A stretch of DNA of 64,000 nt, from contig NZ_CP034248.1 in assembly GCF_003931855.1 (NCBI RefSeq), positions 2,852,001 to 2,916,000 on the forward strand, read 5' to 3'. How positions within the stretch are numbered: position 1 is the first letter of the stretch; each line of letters begins with the position of its first letter. The position numbers and the translations under genes are program-made. Below are positions 27,793 through 34,307 of the stretch, piece by piece. Source of the stretch: Paenibacillus lentus. GTDB lineage: Bacteria > Bacillota > Bacilli > Paenibacillales > Paenibacillaceae. The notes beneath the pieces are model-generated. The model searched no databases and was not told the DNA's origin. It worked only from the letters and a program-made list of their open reading frames with translations.

Positions 27793-29297
27793 ACAGCAGG
27801 TATGGTGGGAAAGGGAAAGTTAGGAAGGTACTAACCTTTGCCTTGGCTGCTAGCTTAACCGTAGGCTTGTTAGCCGGCTGCAGCAGCACGGATAAGGGAA
27901 AGGACAGCAAAGAAGAGAAGGTACTGCGTATCGGCATGCTGCATGGCTCGAATGATGATTCCTGGTTCCGGCAGCAATATACAGATATATACGAGTTCAA
28001 CAATAATGTACGCATCGAAATCGTGCCAGCGGTTGATTCATCCGAATACCGTTACAGAGATTACAGCAATGAACAGTATGTCGAGCCGGACTATTATGAG
28101 GGTATGAAGAAATTGATGACGAGCAGCAATCCGGTGGATATCGTCATTGCAGATACAAATACCTTGAAACGGCTGGCCGAGGAGAATTTGCTTAAGCCGC
28201 TCGATCCCATGATTCAGGAGGATAAATTCGATACTTCCGATTTTGTCCCTGCGGTCATCGATTCGATCAAGGATATCGGCGGAGACAATAAATTATATGG
28301 ACTGTCTCCGACCTTTAGCTCGTCCGCACTGTATTATAATAAGAAAATATTCGCAGATGCAGGTATTGAGCCGCCAACGGATGGCATGACATGGGATGAA
28401 GTGTTTGAAAAAGCCCGCCTGGTCTCCAAAGGGGAAGGAAAGGATCGGGTATATGGCTTCTCCTTCAATCGCTATCTAGGCAGCGAGCCTTATTGGGATA
28501 TGCAGTATAGCTATGTATCCACATTGCAGCTGAGAGTGCACGACGAGAAGGCAGAAAGAATGACTGTAAATTCGCCGCAATGGCAGAAGGTATGGGAAAC
28601 GATCAGCAAGCTCGCGAAAGATAAAATCATCCCGAGTTCGATGAATATGAACATGGATGAGTATTATTCTGAGGAGAATTACAGCCCGATTAGCGGGGAT
28701 TTGTTCCTGTCGGGCAAGCTTGCCATGATGCTCGGTGAAAGCTACTACATAAATGAGATCACGGAAGCGAACAACAATGCGGATAAGATCAAAAATTTTA
28801 ACCCTGTAGATTGGGATATCGTTACAATGCCGGTTCATCCAGAAAATCCGGGTATTGGTGGGAATATTTGGGTGGGGAATACATTCTCCATTAACAGCAC
28901 AGCGCCGAACGCCGAGGTTGCTTGGGATTATATTAAATTCGTGAACGGAGAGGATTTCGCCAAGCTGAGATCCCGCAGTAACTCGTACGAGATGGTGTCC
29001 CGTAAATCGCATATTACGCCGAAGGCAGGATTGTCCTATAACATCGAAGCATTTTACCAGTTAAAGCCTATTCCGCCCGACAGTGCCGCGGAAGAAAAGC
29101 TCAAGCGTGAGATACCAGGACTGAATAACATACCTCATTCAGGCCGACCGCATTTCCAGGAAGTGCTTGAGAATAAGAAGACGCCGGAAGAAGCACTTAA
29201 GGATTGGGAAGAGAAGGGAAATAAAATGCTGCTGGAGCTTAAGAAAAATCCGAACGCGCATTTTAACGAGGATGGCTCGGTATATCAAATGAACTAA
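27789..29297 (+). CDS. Extracellular solute-binding lipoprotein (family 1)
   Basis: A 502-residue lipoprotein with lipobox LLAGC (Cys near residue 31) and a sugar-type binding-protein body: EKVLRIGM at the start of the mature part, PVDIVIADTNTLKRLAEENLLKPLD, YGLSPTFSSSALYYNKKIF, and a central FLSGKLAMMLGES. Such proteins normally feed an importer, yet the operon here encodes an FtsX-type permease and no MalF/MalG-type permeases. It may be a sensor, or may serve an importer elsewhere. Ligand unknown. A strong terminator follows. Confidence 0.88.
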   Translation: MNSRYGGKGKVRKVLTFALAASLTVGLLAGCSSTDKGKDSKEEKVLRIGMLHGSNDDSWFRQQYTDIYEFNNNVRIEIVPAVDSSEYRYRDYSNEQYVEPDYYEGMKKLMTSSNPVDIVIADTNTLKRLAEENLLKPLDPMIQEDKFDTSDFVPAVIDSIKDIGGDNKLYGLSPTFSSSALYYNKKIFADAGIEPPTDGMTWDEVFEKARLVSKGEGKDRVYGFSFNRYLGSEPYWDMQYSYVSTLQLRVHDEKAERMTVNSPQWQKVWETISKLAKDKIIPSSMNMNMDEYYSEENYSPISGDLFLSGKLAMMLGESYYINEITEANNNADKIKNFNPVDWDIVTMPVHPENPGIGGNIWVGNTFSINSTAPNAEVAWDYIKFVNGEDFAKLRSRSNSYEMVSRKSHITPKAGLSYNIEAFYQLKPIPPDSAAEEKLKREIPGLNNIPHSGRPHFQEVLENKKTPEEALKDWEEKGNKMLLELKKNPNAHFNEDGSVYQMN

Positions 29298-29303
29298 TAA
29301 TAA

Positions 29304-29340
29304 AATCTCGCTGGATTTTAAGCCGGCGGGATTTTTTTTT
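29304..29340 (+). terminator. Terminator of the ABC operon
   Basis: Arms AATCTCGCTGG (29304-29314) and CCGGCGGGATT (29323-29333) form an 11-base stem with some G-T pairs, followed by a run of T to 29340. Confidence 0.9.
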
Positions 29341-29396
29341 ACTCGATGTTGGGTATTCTATAGCTATGATGACGTCGTATGAAGGTGATCAACAAC

Positions 29397-29600
29397 ATGT
29401 TCATCGACAAAATACATGAAGGGCAGGAACATCAGATGAAATGGGTGTATTTCAACAAGCTTTACAGAACGAAATTCCAGGCAGGCTGCTTGGCGAAAAG
29501 GCTTGTTCAGGACGGTTGGATTTACGGATTTGAGGAAATGAGGGAGGTAGAAATATTTCGTTCGCGTAAAGGAAAATACGGTGTTCGCTTTATTCCATAA
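29397..29600 (+). CDS. Small hypothetical basic protein
   Basis: A 67-residue protein rich in Lys, Arg and aromatic residues, with FNKLYRTKFQAG and ending KGKYGVRFIP. I do not recognise a family. AAGGTGAT at 29382-29389 lies eight bases before ATG 29397; an alternative ATG at 29379 overlaps that site. It lies alone between the ABC operon terminator and the tRNA promoter. Codon use looks like that of its neighbours, and the ribosome site makes it a likely real gene. Confidence 0.55.
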   Translation: MFIDKIHEGQEHQMKWVYFNKLYRTKFQAGCLAKRLVQDGWIYGFEEMREVEIFRSRKGKYGVRFIP

Positions 29601-29616
29601 TTTTTGATGTAAAAGC

Positions 29617-29646
29617 TTGACGTCATGTATGGTTATCGTGTATATT
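29617..29646 (+). promoter_or_regulatory. Promoter of the tRNA pair
   Basis: TTGACG at 29617-29622 and TATATT at 29641-29646 with an 18-base spacer, about 20 bases before the first tRNA. Confidence 0.7.
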
Positions 29647-29668
29647 ATTAGTTGTCGCTATTTATTGA

Positions 29669-29742
<74 letters not shown>

Positions 29743-29762
29743 TTAATAGTCACCCCGTTCCC

Positions 29763-29836
29763 GGGCCCTTAGCTCAGTTGGTTAGAGCGGTCGGCTCATA
29801 ACCGACTGGTCGGGGGTTCAAGTCCCTCAGGGCCCA
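29763..29836 (+). tRNA. tRNA with CAT anticodon, probably tRNA-Ile2 (lysidine type)
   Basis: A 74-base cloverleaf: acceptor GGGCCCT with AGGGCCC, D arm TAGCTCAGTTGGTTAGAGC, anticodon loop CTCATAA, T arm GGGGGTTCAAGTCCCTC. It lacks the initiator features. The acceptor and anticodon arms resemble the CAU-reading tRNA-Ile that TilS modifies to lysidine, more than the elongator tRNA-Met of Bacilli; the amino-acid identity is an inference. Confidence 0.8.
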
Positions 29837-29845
29837 TACGAAAGC

Positions 29846-29872
29846 AAAACCCTTGCTATGCAAGGGTTTTTT
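29846..29872 (+). terminator. Terminator after the tRNA pair
   Basis: Perfect ten-base arms AAAACCCTTG (29846-29855) and CAAGGGTTTT (29861-29870) with a five-base loop, followed by further T residues. Confidence 0.9.
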
Positions 29873-29936
29873 GCTGTTTACAGGATTGGTAGATGGTAGA
29901 TTTGCTCAATAGGGGCAATAAACGGCATCATTATAA

Positions 29937-30323
29937 TCAGTCCTTGTGAGCGACGGCACTGATTTCGATCAGTTGCTCAGGGAACGCAAGAGATGTGACA
30001 CCAATAAGACTCCCGGCAGGCCGATGTTGCCCCATATAGTCTTTAAATAGTTGAATACAAGGCTCAAAATGTTCTTTCACATTTGTCAGATAAATCTCAA
30101 CATAAGCGAGATTAGACTTCGTAGCACCAAATCCTGCTAGCACCCGATCAAGGTTTTCCAGCGTCTGCCTGGTTTGCGCCTCGATATCCCCTTCGCCGAT
30201 GAACGTGCTCTGCATATCATGGGAAAATTGCCCGGAAATGTAGATCGTGCCGTTGACGGAATAACCTTGGGAAATGCCGCTGTTTTCTTCCCAGGCAACA
30301 CCGTGATTATAAGTTTTAGCCAT
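29937..30323 (-). CDS. RidA/YjgF-like protein lacking the catalytic arginine
   Basis: A 128-residue protein of the RidA superfamily: GTIYISGQFSHD near residue 26, EAQTRQTLENLDRVLAGFGA near 50 and LIEISAVA near the end. In active imine deaminases the segment before the last strand reads RPARSCVEV; here it is RPAGSLIGV, so the substrate-binding Arg is replaced by Gly. It is therefore likely a non-deaminase RidA paralogue. The gene is divergent from an HxlR regulator with a 109-base gap, and may be its target. Confidence 0.85.
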   Translation of the reverse strand: MAKTYNHGVAWEENSGISQGYSVNGTIYISGQFSHDMQSTFIGEGDIEAQTRQTLENLDRVLAGFGATKSNLAYVEIYLTNVKEHFEPCIQLFKDYMGQHRPAGSLIGVTSLAFPEQLIEISAVAHKD

Positions 30324-30432
30324 TTTATTTTTACACTCCTTTAGCTCAAGGTACGATTAGTATAAAATGGAGATAGCAAAAAAAATAGTACGCACTTTAT
30401 AGATAGATACTATCGGAAAGGATAGTGTAAAC

Positions 30433-30774
30433 ATGGGAATGGCGGATTACAAAGGTAAGGTTAAAAATATACAAGATACTCCGTTCGGATATACGTTATC
30501 AATCATTGGCGGGAAGTGGAAGATGGTGATTATTTACCTCCTGGCAGAAAACGAACCGATTCGTTTTAACGACCTGAAGAGACAAATTGGGGCCATTACT
30601 TATAAAATGCTGAGTTCACAACTTAAAGAATTGGAGGGAGATGGGATGGTCGAACGGAAAGAGTATCCTCAAATCCCACCAAAAGTCGAGTACCGTCTTA
30701 CAGATAAAGCGAAAACACTGCTGCCTATTTTGGAAGGGTTATGTGAGTGGGGAGCGAAAAATCAACATCATTAA
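30433..30774 (+). CDS. HxlR-family winged-helix regulator
   Basis: A 113-residue DNA-binding protein. The HxlR pattern is clear: CTL-type start replaced here by FGYTLSIIGGKWKMVIIYLL (given in parts, residues 18-36), then FNDLKRQI, the recognition helix ITYKMLSSQLKELEGDGMVERKEY, and the wing PPKVEYRLTDKAK. The cysteine of HxlR redox sensors before TL is absent here. Members often control a divergent neighbour, here the RidA-like gene; the signal is unknown. Confidence 0.9.
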   Translation: MGMADYKGKVKNIQDTPFGYTLSIIGGKWKMVIIYLLAENEPIRFNDLKRQIGAITYKMLSSQLKELEGDGMVERKEYPQIPPKVEYRLTDKAKTLLPILEGLCEWGAKNQHH

Positions 30775-30956
30775 ATTTGGTATTAGACAGAAATAAAGGA
30801 GGCATGCCGATCGTACCGGGGGCCGCTTAGTTCATACCGCCTTGTCGCTGTCGTCAGCACGAAGGATCGTTGGCGATAGCGCGGCAATTTTGATATTACT
30901 TCATATCGATAGGCATGGTGCACAAGCTATGGTTTCATGATCAGTGGCTTGCCTCT
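30775..30956. other. Non-coding gap, possible gene remnant
   Basis: The gap has a ribosome-site-like AAAGGAGG followed by ATG and only eight codons (M-P-I-V-P-G-A-A). A GC-richer stretch at 30840-30890 has coding-like composition but no open start. It could be the scar of a deleted gene downstream of hxlR; nothing can be assigned. Confidence 0.3.
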
Positions 30957-31181
30957 TCAAAGTAAATTAAGAATGCCGCCAATCAAAAAAATTGAGCCAA
31001 GCATAATAGCAACGACCCCACTAAGTTTTACAGAGTCGATATACATGTCGCTTGGTTCGGACTCACCTTTTACTTTCCATCCTTCGCTCATTCGCCATCC
31101 GAAGGTTGGTCTAAGAAAAGAGAATATGCCAATCCCAATAGTAAGTAGCCCTATTAATATAAGTGAAATGGCAAAGGACAT
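30957..31181 (-). CDS. DUF6199-like small membrane protein
   Basis: A 74-residue protein with two hydrophobic helices (about residues 3-22 and 52-73) separated by a short loop, RPTFGWRMSEGWKVKGESEPSD. The loop with W-x(n)-W and PSD fits the DUF6199 family of Firmicutes, whose role is unknown. GGGAGAG lies eight bases before the start. Confidence 0.7.
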   Translation of the reverse strand: MSFAISLILIGLLTIGIGIFSFLRPTFGWRMSEGWKVKGESEPSDMYIDSVKLSGVVAIMLGSIFLIGGILNLL

Positions 31182-31601
31182 CGAATCATCTCTCCCTATT
31201 ATTGATTATTATTGATTATTATTGATCTGCAAATATTTTAATCATTAAATATTAAACTCCATCCCCCCTTACTTGATGTACCTACTGAATGCTGGAAAGA
31301 ACAGCTCCAGTAAAGCGGGAATATTGAATAAAAGCAATACAAAAAATGTTATTCGAGTCAACGCCTTACTATAAATACGTTAAGAGCAGGAGTTTGTTTC
31401 AATATAAATTTGAAAAGGCCGCTGTCTAATGACAGCGGAGCAGAAACAATGTTATACATTAGCTGTAAATTGGTTATGTCGAAAAGAGCGATACCTAATT
31501 TCAGTTATTTTGCTTTAAAATGAAAAAAGGGAGTAGAAAGATATCCTGATGCGTTGCGGCAGTATGGATTTGGAAGGAGCTGCCTCGTCCATGTTGAATA
31601 A
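31182..31601. repeat. 420-base AT-rich non-coding stretch with a 3 x 10-bp tandem repeat
   Basis: Three direct copies of ATTATTGATT lie at 31198-31227 (last base of the third differs), just upstream of the DUF6199 gene. Further on, CCGCTGTC (31420-31427) and GACAGCGG (31432-31439) make a tight hairpin; on the minus strand it is followed by a CCTTTTC tract and could end the deoxyribonucleotidase transcript. No ORF with a ribosome site was seen. Confidence 0.5.
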
Positions 31602-32162
31602 TCATCCCTTTGTAGGTGTCAACATTTGATCGACTAAGTCGCTCATCCCTTGCCAGGAATCCTTGAGTTGATATTCATGCTGGATGTGCGCGTTCCAAGG
31701 GCGGGGGATCAGGATCGTTTTTTTGCCAGCTTCACTAGCAGCGATTATATTATGCGGACCGTCATCGATCAGAAGGTCAAAGCCAACCAAGTACTTGCGT
31801 TTCGCGACAAAAAAGTTCTCATAGGGGATAAAGGGAAGATGCTTCTGCATCCAATTCCATTTCTCCGGGACTGAAGCGGGGCGAGCTGCCGTGATAACAA
31901 TAACATCATATTTCGTTGTCATTTTACGAATTTCTTCAATTGTATATTCATCAAAGATATCTAGCTCTTCATAAAGGCCAGGTCTGCCAAAGAAAGCTTC
32001 CTCTGTGCATTCCGGATGCCAAATACTGCTGAGGTCGAAGCTGGTAACCTGCTCCATCATAAGTTGAAGGTTTGGATATTGCGTATTATGATAATAGAGT
32101 GCTTTAGGTATTAAATGACAGATCGTGTCGTCCATATCGATGGCTACAATTTTTTTGCTCAT
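31602..32162 (-). CDS. 5'(3')-deoxyribonucleotidase-like HAD phosphatase
   Basis: A 186-residue HAD-superfamily protein. The nucleophile motif is VAIDMDDTICHL near residue 7, motif II is VIVITAARP near 90, and the motif III-IV region is LLIDDGPHNI near 133. The arrangement matches the NT5C/YorS-like 5' nucleotidase family that dephosphorylates deoxynucleoside monophosphates, though some members act on other phosphates. It stands alone; no strong neighbour link. Confidence 0.82.
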   Translation of the reverse strand: MSKKIVAIDMDDTICHLIPKALYYHNTQYPNLQLMMEQVTSFDLSSIWHPECTEEAFFGRPGLYEELDIFDEYTIEEIRKMTTKYDVIVITAARPASVPEKWNWMQKHLPFIPYENFFVAKRKYLVGFDLLIDDGPHNIIAASEAGKKTILIPRPWNAHIQHEYQLKDSWQGMSDLVDQMLTPTKG

Positions 32163-32257
32163 AATAATAGGGTCTCCTAGCAGTTGACGTAATGTTTATT
32201 AATGATTGTATCGAACATCAAGTCCGTTGGCAATTTTAGGTTGCAGGGTGTGTAAAC

Positions 32258-32449
32258 ATGTTGATTCTGAATAATAACCTGGGGGTGGGGGTCTTGAAGA
32301 ATGAATTCTATGTGGGATGGGGAACGTTGGCCTTAATTAATGCCGGTCTCGCGCAAGGGAAGAACAGAAGTGGATTGAACTGGTTCTTGCTTTCTTTATT
32401 ACTTGGGCCGATTGCGACGCTTATTCTTGTTATTTCCGAGAAAAAGTAA
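32258..32449 (+). CDS. Small membrane protein of unknown function
   Basis: A protein of up to 63 residues. The recognisable part is GWGTLALINAGLAQGKNRS followed by a hydrophobic helix WFLLSLLLGPIATLILV and a short basic tail. Similar short proteins are widespread and often mislabelled as NusB-like; no role is known. The start is uncertain: ATG 32258 has only a weak site, while TTG near 32294 lies after a G-rich run. Confidence 0.6.
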   Translation: MLILNNNLGVGVLKNEFYVGWGTLALINAGLAQGKNRSGLNWFLLSLLLGPIATLILVISEKK

Positions 32450-32502
32450 TTGAGATTAGCGTTTTTATACGGCAAATGGAGGTCACATTTGTTCCTCCTT
32501 CA

Positions 32503-32724
32503 CTATTTCATAAACCACCGGACAATATAGCTGATCAATGACAGAATTACACTAATTAAAATACAGGTTACGATTGGAAAATAAAATTTGACGTTACCCT
32601 TATCGATAACAATATCCCCTGGGAGACGTCCAAGGTGGATGAATCTGCCCAGAAAAGACCAGAGCAAGCCCACGATGATGAGGGCTGCTCCGGCAAAGAT
32701 CAATATTTTCGGCATGTTGTTCAT
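32503..32724 (-). CDS. DUF2905 family membrane protein
   Basis: A 73-residue protein with two membrane helices (about 5-25 and 47-68) flanking FIHLGRLPGDIVIDKGNVKFYFP. The LGRLPGDI motif defines DUF2905, a bacterial family of unknown role. GGAGAG lies upstream of the start. The 49-residue gene below lies just upstream on the same strand. Confidence 0.85.
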   Translation of the reverse strand: MNNMPKILIFAGAALIIVGLLWSFLGRFIHLGRLPGDIVIDKGNVKFYFPIVTCILISVILSLISYIVRWFMK

Positions 32725-32751
32725 TGAAGCTCTCTCCTCTAAGTCGAATGG

Positions 32752-32901
32752 TCATTCTTTTTCTGATTTTTCGTAAGCGATTAAGGTAACCTCGTTCCCG
32801 GTCGCCCTTGTAATAGCCGCCTCGGCTTCTTTGATGATCGATACTGCCGTTTCCTCTTCATTCAGCAGGGCAACTTGGTAATGGTCAGATGTAATTTCCA
32901 T
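32752..32901 (-). CDS. 49-residue acidic small protein
   Basis: A short frame on the minus strand starts MEITSDHYQVAL and ends YEKSEKE, with an alpha-helical, Glu- and Ala-rich middle (EETAVSIIKEAEAAITRAT). CTGGAGG lies nine bases before the ATG, so it is very likely translated. It lies 27 bases upstream of the DUF2905 gene on the same strand, so the two may be co-transcribed. I do not recognise a named family. Confidence 0.65.
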   Translation of the reverse strand: MEITSDHYQVALLNEEETAVSIIKEAEAAITRATGNEVTLIAYEKSEKE

Positions 32902-33058
32902 CAAATTAACCTCCAGTCGAAATGGATGATACGATGTAGTGTGTCCTGAGATTTCGGCTTGATGTAAGGAGGAGGGAAGGGATACCTTACCAATACCCTA
33001 TCAAAAAAAACGGCAGATGACTATATCCTAAGCGGTGTCAGTTTTTTGTTAAAAGGAC

Positions 33059-33088
33059 TTGCAACTCTGTACAAGATCGTGTTATAAT
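33059..33088 (+). promoter_or_regulatory. Promoter of tRNA-Leu
   Basis: TTGCAA at 33059-33064 and a perfect TATAAT at 33083-33088, spacer 18 bases, ending 62 bases before the tRNA. Confidence 0.75.
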
Positions 33089-33150
33089 CATCAATGCAGG
33101 ATTTTTTGATTTTAATTTTGAAGACATTTAAGAAGGCACTAATTTATGTG

Positions 33151-33235
33151 CCGGGGTGGCGGAATTGGCAGACGCACAGGACTTAAAATCCTGCGGTAGG
33201 TGACTACCGTACCGGTTCGATCCCGGTCCTCGGCA
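33151..33235 (+). tRNA. tRNA-Leu (anticodon TAA)
   Basis: An 85-base type II tRNA with a long variable arm (GGTAGGTGACTACC). Acceptor GCCGGGG pairs with CCTCGGC, anticodon loop is CTTAAAA with TAA, T arm CGGTTCGATCCCG. CCA is not encoded. Confidence 0.95.
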
Positions 33236-33340
33236 TTACGAGAAACAAAATGGTCATTTCAACGTTAAATGTGCGTTGAGATCGCGCAGGTCCTGCGGTG
33301 CTTTGCGACAGCTAATTTTTGACGACAGAACTATGAAAAC

Positions 33341-33377
33341 AAACGTCTCACCGTTATATGCGGCGGAGGCGTTTTTT
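33341..33377 (+). terminator. Terminator between tRNA-Leu and ung
   Basis: AAACGTCTC (33341-33349) pairs with GAGGCGTTT (33366-33374, one G-T pair) and runs into T residues. Confidence 0.75.
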
Positions 33378-33492
33378 CATGGTAAGATCATGGCAAGATT
33401 AAGCTCTCTTGAAAGCGAGCGGCAGTTCTTATACAGATGGATTACCTTGAAGCAATAAATACTTCGTTTGAATTATGAAAAGGGGAATCATC

Positions 33493-34191
33493 ATGAGTGA
33501 AGAGATATTCGGCAACGATTGGGATCAGGTACTTGCTGCCGAGATAGGCAAGCCGTATTTCCATGAGCTGATGAATTGGCTGAATGAAGAGTATAGGGTA
33601 CATACCATTTTTCCGCCTCGATCATACTTATTTCAGGCATTAAAGCTGACGAGCTACAACGATACAAGAGTAGTAATACTCGGACAGGACCCCTATCATG
33701 GTGCAGGGCAGGCGCATGGATTAAGTTTCTCTGTGCTGCCGGGTGTGAAAATACCCCCATCGCTGCGAAATATCTATAAAGAGCTATCCAGTGATTTGGG
33801 GATCTCCATACCCCCGGAAGGGACTCTGACGGCCTGGGCTGAAGAAGGCGTGCTGCTGTTGAATACGGTGCTGACCGTTCGTGAAGGGCTTCCCGGCTCA
33901 CACCAGGGCAAAGGATGGGAGAAGTTCACGGATGCGGTTATTGAGGCGCTTAACGAGAGAGAAGAGCCCGTAGTGTTTATTCTGTGGGGGAATCATGCTC
34001 AGAAAAAAGGAGCTCAAATTAATACGAAGCGCCATCTTATTATCGAATCGGCTCATCCAAGCCCGTTGGCGGCAAGACGGGGTTTTTTTGGTAGCCGTCC
34101 CTTTTCAAGGACGAACGTATTTCTTGAAGCTCAAGGTAAGCGCCCGATCCATTGGGAAGCAATCAATTCCCATGAAATGACGAAAAAGTAG
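33493..34191 (+). CDS. ung: Uracil-DNA glycosylase (family 1)
   Basis: A 232-residue base-excision repair enzyme. The catalytic water-activating motif GQDPYHG is near residue 64, followed by AHGLSFSV, and the DNA-groove loop [18 protein letters not shown] near 184 holds the catalytic His. [12 protein letters not shown] and WGNHAQ are also typical. ATG 33493 (MSEEIFG) has AAAAGGGG seven bases upstream and is preferred to ATG 33475. Confidence 0.95.
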   Translation: MSEEIFGNDWDQVLAAEIGKPYFHELMNWLNEEYRVHTIFPPRSYLFQALKLTSYNDTRVVILGQDPYHGAGQAHGLSFSVLPGVKIPPSLRNIYKELSSDLGISIPPEGTLTAWAEEGVLLLNTVLTVREGLPGSHQGKGWEKFTDAVIEALNEREEPVVFILWGNHAQKKGAQINTKRHLIIESAHPSPLAARRGFFGSRPFSRTNVFLEAQGKRPIHWEAINSHEMTKK

Positions 34192-34307
34192 GACAAACGA
34201 ATTATTTTTTATGAAAAAGGTTACGAAATTAAGCCTAAATGACGATATAAACTCAGTAGAGCTGGGTCTTTACCCCGGTAATAAGTGACAACAAAGGAGA
34301 GAAATGG

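Noticed and set aside
31198..31227. CRISPR-like repeats
   Set aside because: Only three contiguous 10-base copies without spacers; there is no CRISPR array or cas gene in the window.
33276..33458. 60-residue ORF between tRNA-Leu and ung
   Set aside because: It spans a terminator hairpin and has no ribosome site.
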